64,000 bases of DNA from Nocardioides cynanchi (GCF_008761635.1 NZ_CP044344.1:2232001-2296000), one strand, 5' to 3'. Shown: positions 38,996-50,130, counted from the first letter of the stretch. Translations and numbers: made by a program. Notes: a model not told the origin generated them from the sequence alone.

Positions 38996-40339
38996 TCAGA
39001 GAGCGAGCCGACGGCGTACGACGTCGGCCAGGCGGTCCGCGACGTCGCGGGCCTGGTCGGGCGTCGCGGCCTCGACCATCACGCGGACCAGGGGCTCGGT
39101 GCCGGAGGGCCGGAGCAGGATCCGACCGGAGTCGCCGAGCTTGTCCTGCTCGACCGCCACCGCCGCCGCGACCTCGGCGTCGTCGGTGCGGGTGCGGTCC
39201 ACCCCCGGGACGTTGACCAGCACCTGCGGCAGCCTGGTCACCACCGAGGCCAGCTCGCGCAGTGACGAGCCGGTGCGGGCCATCCGCTGGAGGACGTGCA
39301 GGGCGCTGAGGATGCCGTCGCCGGTGGTCGCGTGCTCGCTCATGATGATGTGACCGGACTGCTCGCCACCGAGGGTGAAGCCGCCCTCGCGCATCGCCTC
39401 GAGCACATAGCGGTCGCCGACCGCGGTCTGGTGCACGGTGATGCCGGCGCGCCGCATCCCCTGGACGAAGCCGAGGTTGCTCATCACGGTGGCGACCACC
39501 GTGTCGTGGGCGAGCCGTCCGCGCTCGTGGAGGTCGAGGGCGAGCATGGCCATCATCTGGTCGCCGTCGACGGTCGCGCCGGTGCGGTCGACGGCCAGGC
39601 AACGGTCGGCGTCGCCGTCGAGGGCGAACCCCGCATCCGCGCCGTGCTCGAGCACCGCTGCCCGGAGGCCGCCGAGGTGGGTCGAGCCGCAGTTCTCGTT
39701 GATGTTGAGGCCGTTGGGCTGGTCGTTGATGGTGACCACGGCGACCCCGGCGGCCCGCAGGACCATCGGCCCGACCGAGGCCGCGGCTCCGTTGGCGCAG
39801 TCGAGCACCACGCGCAGCCCGCTCGGTCGGTGGTCGAGGGTCCCGACCAGGTGCTCGGCGTACTCCTCGACGCTCGCGGCGTACGGCGTGACCCGGCCGA
39901 TGTCGGCACCGGTCGGGCGGTCCCACTCCTCGCCGAGACGGGACTCGATCTCGCGCTCGAGCGCGTCGTCGAGCTTGACGCCGCCGCGGGCCAGGAACTT
40001 GATGCCGTTGTCGGGCATCGGGTTGTGCGACGCGGAGATCACGACCCCGAGGTCGGCGCCGATGGCGTCGGTCAGGTAGGCCACCCCCGGGGTCGGCAGC
40101 ACCCGCAGCCGCAGGACGTCGACCCCGGCCGAGGCCAGCCCGGCCACGACCGCGTGCTCGAGGAACTGCCCTGAGATCCGCGTGTCGCGGCCCACGACCG
40201 CCACCGGCCGTTGGCCGGTGAAGCCACCGCTCGCGACCAGTACGCGAGCCGCTGCCACCCCGAGGTCGACCGCGAGCTCGGCGGTGATCACACCGTTGGC
40301 GAGCCCACGGACCCCGTCGGTGCCGAAGATGCGAGGCAT
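38996..40339 (-). CDS. glmM: Phosphoglucosamine mutase
   Basis: 447 residues. GlmM interconverts glucosamine-6-phosphate and glucosamine-1-phosphate, the step after GlmS. RIFGTDGVRGLAN opens the protein; the phosphoserine loop is VVISASHNPMPDNGIKF, the Mg site FALDGDADRCLAVD, the sugar loop GGEQSGHIIM and the phosphate-binding loop RPSGTEPLVRVM. All active residues are present. It starts 23 bp after rpsI, as in M. tuberculosis. Confidence 0.97.
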   Translation of the reverse strand: MPRIFGTDGVRGLANGVITAELAVDLGVAAARVLVASGGFTGQRPVAVVGRDTRISGQFLEHAVVAGLASAGVDVLRLRVLPTPGVAYLTDAIGADLGVVISASHNPMPDNGIKFLARGGVKLDDALEREIESRLGEEWDRPTGADIGRVTPYAASVEEYAEHLVGTLDHRPSGLRVVLDCANGAAASVGPMVLRAAGVAVVTINDQPNGLNINENCGSTHLGGLRAAVLEHGADAGFALDGDADRCLAVDRTGATVDGDQMMAMLALDLHERGRLAHDTVVATVMSNLGFVQGMRRAGITVHQTAVGDRYVLEAMREGGFTLGGEQSGHIIMSEHATTGDGILSALHVLQRMARTGSSLRELASVVTRLPQVLVNVPGVDRTRTDDAEVAAAVAVEQDKLGDSGRILLRPSGTEPLVRVMVEAATPDQARDVADRLADVVRRRLAL

Positions 40340-40362
40340 CGCCCGGACAGCCAGACCGCGGA

Positions 40363-40881
40363 TCAGCGCTTGCTGAACTGCGGAGCCTTGCGGGCCTTCT
40401 TCAGACCGGCCTTCTTGCGCTCGATCACGCGGGCGTCGCGGGTCAGCAGACCGGCCTTCTTCAGCGTCGGCCGGTTGGCGTCGAGGTCGATGGTGTTCAG
40501 GCACCGGGCCACGCCGAGGCGCAGCGCGCCGGCCTGGCCGGTGATGCCGCCGCCATGGATCCGGGCGATCACGTCGAAGCGACCCTCGAGGCCGAGCGCG
40601 GAGAACGGCTCGTTGACGACCTGCTGGTGCAGCTTGTTCGGGAAGTAGGAGTCCAGGGTGCGGCCGTTCACGGTCCACACACCGGTGCCGGGCATGATCC
40701 GGACCCGGGCCACGGCCTCCTTGCGGCGCCCGGTGGCGGCCGCAGGGGCGATCGTGGCGGGACGCGCGGCCTCGGCTGCGCCGGCGCTCTCGGACGTGTA
40801 GGCCACGCCCTGCTCGTCGGCCTGGAAGGTCTCGGCCTCGGTGGCGTCGTCTACAGGGGTTGTGGTCGTGTCGTCAGCCAC
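40363..40881 (-). CDS. rpsI: 30S ribosomal protein S9
   Basis: 172 residues from the GTG at 40881, which has a GAAGG ribosome binding site. The conserved core begins at [19 protein letters not shown] and ends with the tRNA-contacting tail [12 protein letters not shown]. An acidic, Thr/Ala-rich extension of about 50 residues precedes the core; such an N-terminal extension is usual in actinobacterial S9. It follows rplM by 26 bp. Confidence 0.97.
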   Translation of the reverse strand: MADDTTTTPVDDATEAETFQADEQGVAYTSESAGAAEAARPATIAPAAATGRRKEAVARVRIMPGTGVWTVNGRTLDSYFPNKLHQQVVNEPFSALGLEGRFDVIARIHGGGITGQAGALRLGVARCLNTIDLDANRPTLKKAGLLTRDARVIERKKAGLKKARKAPQFSKR

Positions 40882-40907
40882 GGAGTTACCTTCGCTTCTC
40901 TGGTTCG

Positions 40908-41351
40908 TCACTGGGAGACCTGCGTGATCTCGAACGGCTTGGCCTGCTGGGCCTCGTGCGGGTGGGTCGGGCCGGCGTACACCTTGAGCTTCTTGAGCAC
41001 CTGGCGGCCGAGCTTGTTCTTGGGGAGCATGCCCCACACGGCGTTCTCGATCGCCTTGCGGGCGTCCTTCTCCAGCATCTGGCCCATCGGGGTCGCGGTG
41101 AGACCACCGGGGTAGCCGGAGTGGCGGTAGGTCAGCTTCTTGGTGAGCTTGTCGCCGGTCAGGGCGACCTTCTCCGCGTTGATGACGATGACGAAGTCAC
41201 CCATGTCCATGTGCGGCGCGAAGGTCGGCTTGTGCTTGCCGCGCAGGAGGTTGGCGGTCTGGACCGCGAGCCGGCCGAGGATCACGTCGGTGGCGTCGAT
41301 GACGTGCCACTCGCGGTGGATGTCACCGGGCTTGGGGCTGTACGTGCGCAC
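40908..41351 (-). CDS. rplM: 50S ribosomal protein L13
   Basis: 147 residues. The motifs [37 protein letters not shown] and YRHSGYPGG are canonical. It begins with GTG-CGC-ACG-TAC. It leads the rplM-rpsI-glmM-GNAT unit leftward; its promoter must lie in the 225-bp gap shared with the divergent cyclase gene. Confidence 0.97.
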   Translation of the reverse strand: MRTYSPKPGDIHREWHVIDATDVILGRLAVQTANLLRGKHKPTFAPHMDMGDFVIVINAEKVALTGDKLTKKLTYRHSGYPGGLTATPMGQMLEKDARKAIENAVWGMLPKNKLGRQVLKKLKVYAGPTHPHEAQQAKPFEITQVSQ

Positions 41352-41564
41352 GCGCTTGCCTTACTCGTTCGTCGGGCCCGGCGGACGATCGCCACCGGGT
41401 GGTGGAGCCGCGACCTCTGACGAACACTGCCCGGCTCATCTTCGTCCGGGTCTGCACCGTCGCGCTGGTCTCGACAGGCTCGACCAACGGTGTACGGCGC
41501 GGCAGGAGTCGCGACCGCACAATCTACCGGCCGCCACGCTCAGGCGCCAAAACGGCTGCGGCCC

Positions 41565-41570
41565 TACGAT
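41565..41570 (+). promoter_or_regulatory. Putative -10 hexamer of the cyclase gene (leaderless)
   Basis: TACGAT matches TANNNT and ends 6 bases before the ATG at 41577. No Shine-Dalgarno is seen in CCCTCC. Confidence 0.5.
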
Positions 41571-41576
41571 CCCTCC

Positions 41577-44500
41577 ATGGGGAGCGGGGCGTCGTCGGCC
41601 GAGGCGGAGTGTACGGCGTGCGGGGCCGGGCTCCCCGCCGGTTCGAGGTTCTGCCCGGCCTGTGGCACGCCCGTCGCCGGTCCTTCGGACCGGGAGTCAC
41701 GGCGGACCGTCACGCTGCTGTTCACCGACGTGTCGGGGTCGACGGCGATGGGTGAGCAGCTGGACCCGGAGGCCTACCGGGGCGTCATGGGCCGCTACTT
41801 CGACGTCGCCCGCGCGGCGATCGAGCGGCACGGCGGCACCGTCGAGAAGTTCGTCGGCGACGCCGTGCTGGCCGTCTTCGGCGTCCCCGACGTCCACGAG
41901 GACGACGCGCTGCGCGCCGTCCGGGCTGCCCACGAGCTCAACGCCGAGGTGCTCGACCTGGCCGACGCGCTGCAGAGCGAGCTCGGCGTGCAGCTCGCCA
42001 TCAGGACCGGCGTCAACACCGGGACCGTCGTGACCGGCACGGCCCGGGCGGGCGGCTCGTTCGCCACCGGGGACGCCGTGAACACCGCGGCCCGGCTCGA
42101 GCAGGCGGCCAGCGCCGGCGAGATCCTGCTCGGAGCCGCGACGTACGACATGGTGCGCGACGCCGTGGAGGCCGACCCGGTCGACCCCGTGCCGGCCAAG
42201 GGCAAGGCCGAGGCGGTGCCGGCGTACCGGCTGCGCAGCGTCCTCGACGCCGCCCACGGCCGCCGGCGGCGTGAGGACGTGCCGCTCGTGGGTCGCGCCC
42301 ACGAGAGCCGCGCCCTGGACGACGCCCTCGAACGGACCCTGACCTCGGGCCGCAACCACCTCGTCACGGTGCTCGGGCCGCCCGGGATCGGGAAGTCCCG
42401 CCTGGTCGGTGACTTCCTGGGTCGGGTCGACGACCGGGCGAGCGTGGCGAAGGGGCGGTGCGTGGCCTACGGGCAGGGCATCACCTACTGGCCGCTGGTC
42501 CAGGCGCTGCGTCAGGCGCTGCACCTGTCGGGCACGGAGTCCGACGAGATCACCCGGCACGCGCTCGAGCAGGCACTGGGCCGCTCGCGCGACCGCGACG
42601 AGGTCGCCGACGCGCTGCTCCCCCTGCTCGGCAAGTCCGGTGCGCCGAGCGGGAGCGAGGAGACGTTCTGGTCGGTCTGCCGGCTGCTCGAGGAGCTCGC
42701 GTCCCGACGGCCGCTGGTGCTGAGCATCGACGACCTGCACTGGGCCGAGCCGAGCCTGCTCGACCTGCTCGAGCGACTGCACGACGAGGTCGCCGACCTG
42801 CCCCTGCTGCTGCTGTGCCAGGCCCGACCCGAGCTGATCGAGCAGCACCCCGGCTGGGGCACGGGCCGCCTCAACGCGATGACGTTCGGGCTGGACCCGC
42901 TCGGGTCCGACGACATCGGGAGCTCGGTGGCGGCACTGCTGGACGGCGTGCCACCCGACGGCCTGGCCGACACCGTGACCGCGTGGTCGGGAGGCAACCC
43001 GCTCTTCGTGGAGGAGATCGTCGCGCACCTGGTCGAGTCCGGCGCCCTGGCGGACGACGGCTCGAGCTGGCGCCTGGTGCACGCCCTCGACCAGTCCCGG
43101 CTGCCGCCCAACGTGTCGGCCCTGCTGGCCTCGCGCCTCGACCGGCTGCCGCAGGCCGAGCGCGACCTGCTGGAGCGCGTGTCGGTGATCGGACTGCAGG
43201 TCACCATCGAGGATGCCGAGCTGATGGTCGAGCCGGCCAGCGTCCCCGAGGTCAGAGGACTCCTGGCCTCGCTGACCAGGCGAGAGGTGCTGCGGCGGGT
43301 TCGTTCGCCGTACCAGGACTCGTGGGTGTTCAAGCACGTCCTGGTCCGCGACGCCGCCTACGAAGGCCTGGCCAAGTCGTTGCGGGCCGACCTCCACGAG
43401 CGGTTCGCAGACGGCCTCGCCACCGGCGTCGAGGCCGGCGGCGAGCAGTCCGGGCTCGTGGCCCACCACCTCGAGCAGGCGGCGCGCTACCGCCGTGAGG
43501 TCACCGTGCGGGGCGCGGCCGTGGACGCGCTGGTGAGCCGGGCGGTCGAGTCCCTCGTCACCGCGGCCCGGGAGGCCCGCGACCAGGACCGGTTCGTGAC
43601 GTGCGTCGCCTACCTGGAGCGGGCGGTCGCCCTACGGCCGGCGACCGCACAGCTGCGACGAGTCCTCGAACGACTGTGCTTCGCTCACTACGAGACCCGG
43701 CAGTTCCAGCGGCTGCGCCCCGCGCTGGTGGCTCTCGCGGAGCTCGACGAGACCGCCGACGACCGTGCCCGCGTGTTCGCGGCCACGATCACGTCGGCCC
43801 TGGACATGTTCACCGGTGACACCGACCCGGCCGCGACCTCCCTCCTCGCCCGCCAGCTGACGGAAGCCGGGCATCGCGACGGCGACACACGTGCCGTCGT
43901 CGACGGCCTGCGGGTGCTGTCCGACTGCGCGCTGGTGGCTGCGTTGTGGGACGACGTCACGGCCAACGGCGACGAGATCATCCGGATCGGGTCGCCGGCC
44001 GACGCCCGGGCAGCCCGCAAGATGCGGGGCGTGGCGCTGATGTACGGCGACACCCCGCTCCACGAGGTCAGCGCGTTCATGCACCAGAGCGGGTACCGCG
44101 AGGACACCAGCGGCCTGCAGGAGATGCGCGCCCTGATGATCGACTCCGTGGTCGCGGCCGCCGACGTGACACCTGACGCCGCCGACGTCCTCACCGCGAA
44201 CGCGGACCGCATCCGGGAGCTCCACGCCGAGGGCAAAGTGCCGGACGCCAACCTGTCCATCATGGTCACCGTCTCCGAGATGAACCACGACCTGGACAGG
44301 GCGATCTCCTACGCCCAGGAGGTGAACGACGGCTTCCGCCGGGCCGGCGACACCGGGTTCGCCTCCACCACGATCCTCCAGCAGGCCATGCTGATGCTGC
44401 GTCGAGGCGATCCGTCCGAGGACGTGCTCCCGCTGGTCGAGGAGGGCGCCCGCTACACCTCGCCGTACGACGCGCTCTCGGTCGCCTACGAGGCCGGCTG

Positions 44501-44771
44501 CCGGGCGCTCCTCGCGCTCCGCGACGACGACCGGGCCGCGGCCGACGCGCTGGCCGCGCGGGCCCTCGTCGTGATCGACCGGACCCAGCAGGTGTGGCAG
44601 AGCGCAGACCTGCGGCGTTGGCTGGCCCCGGTGGCGCGGGCCGGTGGGGACGCCGCCCTCGAACGTCGGATGCTGCAGGAGGCCGCGGCGAGGTACGCCC
44701 GCAAGGAGATCCGCAGCTACGACGCCGAGATCTCCGAGCGGCTCGCCGAGCTCGACGCCCTGGAGCGCTAG
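41577..44771 (+). CDS. Zinc ribbon - class III adenylate cyclase - AAA ATPase - TPR-like protein
   Basis: 1064 residues. Residues 10-35 have a zinc ribbon (CTACGAGLPAGSRFCPACG). Residues about 43-180 are a class III cyclase: the metal Asp in LLFTDVSGSTAMGEQL, VEKFVGDAVLAVFG with the second metal Asp and the adenine-binding Lys, and TGDAVNTAARLEQAA with the transition-state Asn/Arg, so it should make cAMP. An ATPase follows with LVGRAHESRALDDAL, Walker A GPPGIGKSRLV and Walker B VLSIDDLHWAE. The last 450 residues are helical, TPR-like. This layout is common in actinobacteria, where the ATPase half may gate the cyclase. It is convergent with the cNMP-binding gene. Confidence 0.9.
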   Translation: MGSGASSAEAECTACGAGLPAGSRFCPACGTPVAGPSDRESRRTVTLLFTDVSGSTAMGEQLDPEAYRGVMGRYFDVARAAIERHGGTVEKFVGDAVLAVFGVPDVHEDDALRAVRAAHELNAEVLDLADALQSELGVQLAIRTGVNTGTVVTGTARAGGSFATGDAVNTAARLEQAASAGEILLGAATYDMVRDAVEADPVDPVPAKGKAEAVPAYRLRSVLDAAHGRRRREDVPLVGRAHESRALDDALERTLTSGRNHLVTVLGPPGIGKSRLVGDFLGRVDDRASVAKGRCVAYGQGITYWPLVQALRQALHLSGTESDEITRHALEQALGRSRDRDEVADALLPLLGKSGAPSGSEETFWSVCRLLEELASRRPLVLSIDDLHWAEPSLLDLLERLHDEVADLPLLLLCQARPELIEQHPGWGTGRLNAMTFGLDPLGSDDIGSSVAALLDGVPPDGLADTVTAWSGGNPLFVEEIVAHLVESGALADDGSSWRLVHALDQSRLPPNVSALLASRLDRLPQAERDLLERVSVIGLQVTIEDAELMVEPASVPEVRGLLASLTRREVLRRVRSPYQDSWVFKHVLVRDAAYEGLAKSLRADLHERFADGLATGVEAGGEQSGLVAHHLEQAARYRREVTVRGAAVDALVSRAVESLVTAAREARDQDRFVTCVAYLERAVALRPATAQLRRVLERLCFAHYETRQFQRLRPALVALAELDETADDRARVFAATITSALDMFTGDTDPAATSLLARQLTEAGHRDGDTRAVVDGLRVLSDCALVAALWDDVTANGDEIIRIGSPADARAARKMRGVALMYGDTPLHEVSAFMHQSGYREDTSGLQEMRALMIDSVVAAADVTPDAADVLTANADRIRELHAEGKVPDANLSIMVTVSEMNHDLDRAISYAQEVNDGFRRAGDTGFASTTILQQAMLMLRRGDPSEDVLPLVEEGARYTSPYDALSVAYEAGCRALLALRDDDRAAADALAARALVVIDRTQQVWQSADLRRWLAPVARAGGDAALERRMLQEAAARYARKEIRSYDAEISERLAELDALER

Positions 44772-45187
44772 TCGGCCTCGGCCTCGCGCAGGCGCGAGCA
44801 GATCATCTTCAGGAGGCCGGCGGCGACGCCCGGCTCGTTCTCGAGCAGTGACTGGAACGGGCCGTGCGGGACGGCCAGCGTGCTGAGCTCGGAGGTCGCG
44901 GTGACCGAGGCGGAGCGCTTCTTGCCGTCGATCAGGCTGATCTCACCGAAGTAGTCACCGGCCCGCAGCTCGCGCCTGGGGCTGCCGTGCACGGTGACCT
45001 CGGCGGTGCCGTCCAGGATCACGTGCAGTGCCAGCGCTCCCTCGCCCTCCCGGGCGACCTCGTGGCCGGGCTGGTGGGTGGTGGTCCGAGACGCGTCGAC
45101 CAGCTTCCCCAGCTGACGGTTCGAGAGCCCGGCGAAGATCGGCACTGCGGCGAGGTGCGCTTGCAGGTCCTTGGCGTTCTCGGTCAT
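44768..45187 (-). CDS. Stand-alone cyclic nucleotide-binding protein
   Basis: 139 residues forming one cNMP-binding domain. LAAVPIFAGLSNRQLGKLV opens it, and the phosphate-binding cassette is DYFGEISLIDGKKRSASV with the Gly-Glu and Arg that hold the cyclic phosphate. There is no DNA-binding HTH or enzymatic domain, so it is probably a receptor subunit or adaptor. It is convergent with the cyclase and overlaps it by 4 bp, so the pair may work together: one makes cAMP, the other senses it. Confidence 0.88.
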   Translation of the reverse strand: MTENAKDLQAHLAAVPIFAGLSNRQLGKLVDASRTTTHQPGHEVAREGEGALALHVILDGTAEVTVHGSPRRELRAGDYFGEISLIDGKKRSASVTATSELSTLAVPHGPFQSLLENEPGVAAGLLKMICSRLREAEAD

Positions 45188-45315
45188 GGCGTCCTTCCTG
45201 ACGGTGGCCGGAGCATAACGCGGTGGGAGTGGGGTGCGTCGAGACGTAACAGGTAACGAAGTGGGCGAGCCGTCTGCAGCCCGGAACCGGATTCGCTCTC
45301 CGGCAGACCCCGGAC

Positions 45316-45321
45316 TAAGTT
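45316..45321 (+). promoter_or_regulatory. Putative -10 hexamer of gltA (leaderless)
   Basis: TAAGTT matches TANNNT and ends 6 bases before the GTG at 45328. A GGAG overlaps the spacer but is too close to serve as a normal ribosome binding site. Confidence 0.5.
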
Positions 45322-45327
45322 GGAGCG

Positions 45328-46610
<1,283 letters not shown>

Positions 46611-46614
<4 letters not shown>

Positions 46615-47369
46615 GCAGCCGCCTGCTCAACCTCGAGCAGCGACTGCCCGTGCCGCTCGGCCTCGAACGCCTCGCGTCCACCCCGGAAGCCGAACAGCCG
46701 CTTGCTCCACAGCAGGTAGACCACCGCGAAGAGGTTGAACACGAACGCCACGACGCGCAGCCAGGTGACCCGCTCGACGAGCTCGTAGACCTCAAGCGGG
46801 ATGAAGACCAGGGTGCCGACCATCGCGACGTACTCGCCCCAGCGCTTCATCAACCACAGGCCGACGCCCTCGAGCAGCTCGAGCGCGCCGTACGCGAGCA
46901 CGCCGATCGCGACCAGCTTCAGGGTGCTGTGGTCGGCGGTCAGCGCCTTCTGGATCAGCTTGACCGGGCCGGTGTTCTGCAGGTCGATGCCGAGCTTGTC
47001 AGCGAGGGGCTTCAGCGTGGGCAGATAGTCCTGGAAGACCTGCTCCAGGGAGTTCTGGGCACCGTCGAACTTGTAGACGCCGTACGCGAGCGCCACCAGC
47101 AGCACCCCGCGGATGAACCGCTCGGCGGCCAGCAGCCGCAGGATGAACGCATCACGCAGAGCCTTGCCGCGCAGGACCAGCGGGGCGTCCTCGGCCGGCC
47201 CCTCGCCGTGCGGGGCGCCGACCACGAACGTCGCGCAGCGCAGGCAGCGCCAGGCCTCACCGTCGACGGTCTCGACGTGCAGCCGCTCGGCGAGGTCCTC
47301 CTCGGTCGGCTTCCAGGTCACGTGCCCGTGCCGGCCGCAGCTGCGCAGCTCCCAGTCCCACTTGCTCAC
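46611..47369 (-). CDS. DUF2127-type membrane protein with N-terminal Cys/His segment
   Basis: 252 residues. The N-terminal 50 residues contain CGRHGHVTW and WRCLRCATFVVG, a possible metal-binding Cys/His set. The rest has about four membrane helices (such as GVLLVALAYGVYKF, LVAIGVLAYGALELLEGVGL and LRVVAFVFNLFAVVYLLW), the pattern of the DUF2127 family. The family has no assigned function. It is monocistronic and convergent with gltA. Confidence 0.75.
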
Positions 47370-47443
47370 CGTGTCCTCACCGGCGGCAGCCTATGTGGGA
47401 AACCCGCGAGACAGGGGTTCGGCCCCCTTGGGATGATCGGCTC

Positions 47444-48007
47444 ATGTCGACCCGCACCCTCCGCACCACGGCCGAGCTCGAGGCCGCTCTCGACCATCTG
47501 CGCGCCGCGCCCACCGACCAGGGCACCCTGACCCTCGTGGTCCGCCGCCCGGGGAGGTTCCAGCGCGAGGTGCTCGACGAGGGCCAGCTCGACACCGAGG
47601 CCGGCCTGGTCGGTGACAACTGGCGGGCGCGGGCGACGTCCCGAGCCGTCGAGGCGGGTCGGCACTACGAGGCGATGCTGACGCTGATGAGCGCCCGGAT
47701 GGTCGGGCTGCTCGCCGACGACGACGAGGAGCGCGCCCTGGCCGGTGACCAGCTGTACGTCGACCTCGACCTGTCGGAGGAGCACCTGCCCGTCGGCAGC
47801 AGGCTGGCGGTCGGCGACGAGGCGGTGCTCGAGATCACCGCCAAGCCCCATCGCGGCTGCAAGAAGTTCCTCGACCGGTTCGGCGGCGACGTCCTGGCGT
47901 TCGTCAACAGCGACGAGGGGGCCGGGCTGCGCCTGCGCGGCGTCTACGCCCGCGTGGTCCACGACGGTGTGGTGCGCCCGGGCGACGTCGTACGACGCCT
48001 GCCCTGA
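47444..48007 (+). CDS. MOSC domain protein (short form)
   Basis: 187 residues from the ATG at 47444. There is no N-terminal beta-barrel; the chain starts at GTLTLVVRRPGRFQREV and carries GLVGDNWRAR, the MOSC core EHLPVGSRLAVGDEAVLEIT, and the Cys motif KPHRGCKKFLDRFG where sulfur carriers bind. It differs clearly from the MOSC protein at 670-1368. A GATGAT hexamer 6 bases before the ATG may be a leaderless -10. Its substrate is unknown. The HtrA gene follows 67 bp downstream. Confidence 0.85.
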   Translation: MSTRTLRTTAELEAALDHLRAAPTDQGTLTLVVRRPGRFQREVLDEGQLDTEAGLVGDNWRARATSRAVEAGRHYEAMLTLMSARMVGLLADDDEERALAGDQLYVDLDLSEEHLPVGSRLAVGDEAVLEITAKPHRGCKKFLDRFGGDVLAFVNSDEGAGLRLRGVYARVVHDGVVRPGDVVRRLP

Positions 48008-48074
48008 CCGCTTTTTCGGCGCCGCCCAGCGCCGTCTCAGGATCGTCACAGGTGGGGTTGGCAGGGTCTCCCCC

Positions 48075-49391
48075 ATGAGCAACGAGCCGCCGTACGGCGG
48101 AGAGGACCAGCAGCCCGGACCCGAGTGGAACCAAGAGCCGCCCGCGCCGCCTGCCTCCTGGTCCCCCTACGCGTTCTCGGCTCCCGCGTCACCCGGCAGC
48201 GACGACACGCGGCCGCTCCCCGGCTCCACCCCCGGTGAGCATCCGATGTACGCCGCACCGGAGCGTCCGCAGGGACGTATGCGCGGCAAGGGGCTGGCCG
48301 CATCCGTGGTCGCGGCCAGCCTGCTCGTCGGTGGCGCGGCCGGGGTGGGAGGTGCGGCGATCTGGACATCGACGCACGACACCCCGGCCGGGTCGTCGCC
48401 GGTGCTCACCCAGGCCGGCAGCTCCACCGCGCAGACCGCCGCGACCGGCTCGATCGAGAAGGTCGCCCAGAACGTCCTGCCCTCGGTGGTGATGATCGAG
48501 GTGAGTGGCGCGAACGGCTCGGGCTCCGGCTCGGGCATCATCCTCAGCGGTGACGGCAAGATCCTCACCAACAACCACGTGGTCGCCCTCGCCGGCAAGG
48601 GCGGCTCGCTCAGCGTCTCGTTCAACGACGGCTCGCACGCCAAGGCGAAGATCCTCGGCACCGACCCCCTGACCGACACCGCGGTGATCCAGGCCGAGGG
48701 CGTCAGCGGGCTGACCCCGGCCACCCTCGGCCACTCCTCGAGCCTCCAGGTGGGCCAGGGCGTCGTCGCGATCGGGTCGCCGTTCGGGCTCGACGCGACC
48801 GTCACCAGCGGCATCGTCAGCGCCCTCGACCGGCCGGTCGACGTCGGCACCGTCAGCCAGGGCAACGCCACCGTCTACCCCGCGATCCAGACCGACGCGG
48901 CGATCAACCCCGGCAACTCCGGCGGTCCGCTGGTCAACCTGGCCGGCGAGGTGGTCGGCATCGACGCCGCCATCCAGACCGCCACCAACACCACGACCTC
49001 GGGCGAGCCGGGCTCGATCGGCCTCGGCTTCGCGATCCCGATCGACGAGGTGCTGCCGATCGTGCAGGAGATGATCAAGGGCCAGACGCCGACGCACGCC
49101 CGGCTCGGCATCGGCGTCGAGAACGCCTCGAGCACCGCCGGTACGACGAGCTCCGAGGGCGCGAAGATCCAGAAGGTCGACGCGGGGTCGGCCGCGGAGA
49201 GCGCCGGGCTGAAGGCGGGGGACGTGATCACCAAGGTGGACGGCCACCTGATCACCAGCTCGGACTCCCTGGTCGCCACGATCCGCTCCTACCGGCCCGG
49301 CGACTCGGTCACCGTCACCTACACCCGGGGCGGGGCCAGCCACACCGTCCAGGCGACGCTCGACTCCGACGCCCAGACCACCAACTCCTGA
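48075..49391 (+). CDS. HtrA/DegP-like membrane serine protease with PDZ domain
   Basis: 438 residues. A Pro-rich cytoplasmic N-terminus of about 70 residues precedes one membrane helix (about 73-96). The trypsin-like domain follows outside the cell with all three catalytic residues: His in ILTNNHVVALAG, Asp in DPLTDTAVIQ and Ser in NPGNSGGPLVNLAGEV. A PDZ domain closes the protein (AGLKAGDVITKVDGHLI). Such HtrA proteins degrade misfolded proteins in the cell envelope. A CAGGGT hexamer 7 bases before the ATG could be a -10. It ends at a strong hairpin. Confidence 0.94.
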   Translation: MSNEPPYGGEDQQPGPEWNQEPPAPPASWSPYAFSAPASPGSDDTRPLPGSTPGEHPMYAAPERPQGRMRGKGLAASVVAASLLVGGAAGVGGAAIWTSTHDTPAGSSPVLTQAGSSTAQTAATGSIEKVAQNVLPSVVMIEVSGANGSGSGSGIILSGDGKILTNNHVVALAGKGGSLSVSFNDGSHAKAKILGTDPLTDTAVIQAEGVSGLTPATLGHSSSLQVGQGVVAIGSPFGLDATVTSGIVSALDRPVDVGTVSQGNATVYPAIQTDAAINPGNSGGPLVNLAGEVVGIDAAIQTATNTTTSGEPGSIGLGFAIPIDEVLPIVQEMIKGQTPTHARLGIGVENASSTAGTTSSEGAKIQKVDAGSAAESAGLKAGDVITKVDGHLITSSDSLVATIRSYRPGDSVTVTYTRGGASHTVQATLDSDAQTTNS

Positions 49392-49400
49392 GCTCGAGGC

Positions 49401-49441
49401 CCCGGGCGGTGCAGCCTGCGCCGGCGAACCGGCCGCCCGGG
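49401..49441. terminator. Terminator hairpin after the HtrA gene
   Basis: CCCGGGCGG and CCGCCCGGG form a 9-bp stem, with an inner CCGG-CGAA-CCGG hairpin next to it. It begins 10 bp past the HtrA stop and lies between convergent genes. Confidence 0.7.
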
Positions 49442-49494
49442 TCCTCGTCCGCTGGACTTGCTCTGCTTCGGCAACATGTGGAGAACCGGGTGCG

Positions 49495-50130
49495 TCAGCG
49501 CGGAGGCTGCCAGGGCTGATCTACGTGGCTGAGCCACACCGCTTCCGGGTCCAGGCTTCGGATCAGGCGTTGCCCGTCGCTGACAGGCTCGTCCAGCTGG
49601 TGGTAGAAGACTGCGGTGTCGCCACAGATCACAGTCGGACGTGGGCCGCTGTCGATGACGACGATCTGCGACCCGTCCGTGTGTCCCGGCGCGGACAGCA
49701 GCCGCACTCCCGGTAGCAGCTCACAGTCACCGTCGATCTGGGTGTAGCTCACACCGGGCGCGTCCACCCATTCCAAGATCGTGTGGTCCACGGCGTGGGC
49801 CTCCTCGAACTCTCGCCGCTGGACGTAGATGGGCTTGCCCGCGAACAGGTGATTGCCGCCGACGTGGTCGTAGTGCAGGTGCGTGTTGACCACGATGTCG
49901 ATGCTGTCGACGTCGAAAGCCGGCGGCTCGTACCAGGGCTGGATCCGGGGGTCCATGTCGGCGGCCTCCGGGTGTAGCCGGGTCAGGCCGGTGTCGACCA
50001 GGATGCGACCGTCGGGGTGGTCGATGAGGTGCACGTTGATCGGCATCCGCTCGTCGCCGGCCAGGAGGTCCCCCACCCGGATGCGGGTGACCGAGATGGC
50101 CTCAGACCTCGAGGAGGTGCTGGTAGTCAC
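49495..50130 (-). CDS. MBL-fold metallo-hydrolase, AHL-lactonase-like
   Basis: 211 residues. The metal motif VVNTHLHYDHVGGNH (about 82-96) is the HxHxDH signature, and LLSAPGHTDGSQIVVI and VICGDTAVFYHQ supply later metal ligands. The spacing resembles N-acyl homoserine lactonases and their relatives, but quorum quenching is not proven. The GTG at 50130 has an AAGGAG ribosome binding site. It follows the DHFR-like gene by 70 bp on the same strand, so both probably belong to the HxlR-controlled unit. Confidence 0.85.
   Translation of the reverse strand: MTTSTSSRSEAISVTRIRVGDLLAGDERMPINVHLIDHPDGRILVDTGLTRLHPEAADMDPRIQPWYEPPAFDVDSIDIVVNTHLHYDHVGGNHLFAGKPIYVQRREFEEAHAVDHTILEWVDAPGVSYTQIDGDCELLPGVRLLSAPGHTDGSQIVVIDSGPRPTVICGDTAVFYHQLDEPVSDGQRLIRSLDPEAVWLSHVDQPWQPPR

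Noticed and set aside
41461..41490. TCGACAGGCTCGACC motif upstream of the cyclase gene, similar to a short repeat often seen between actinobacterial genes
   Set aside because: I found only one copy in this window, so no repeat can be shown from the sequence alone.
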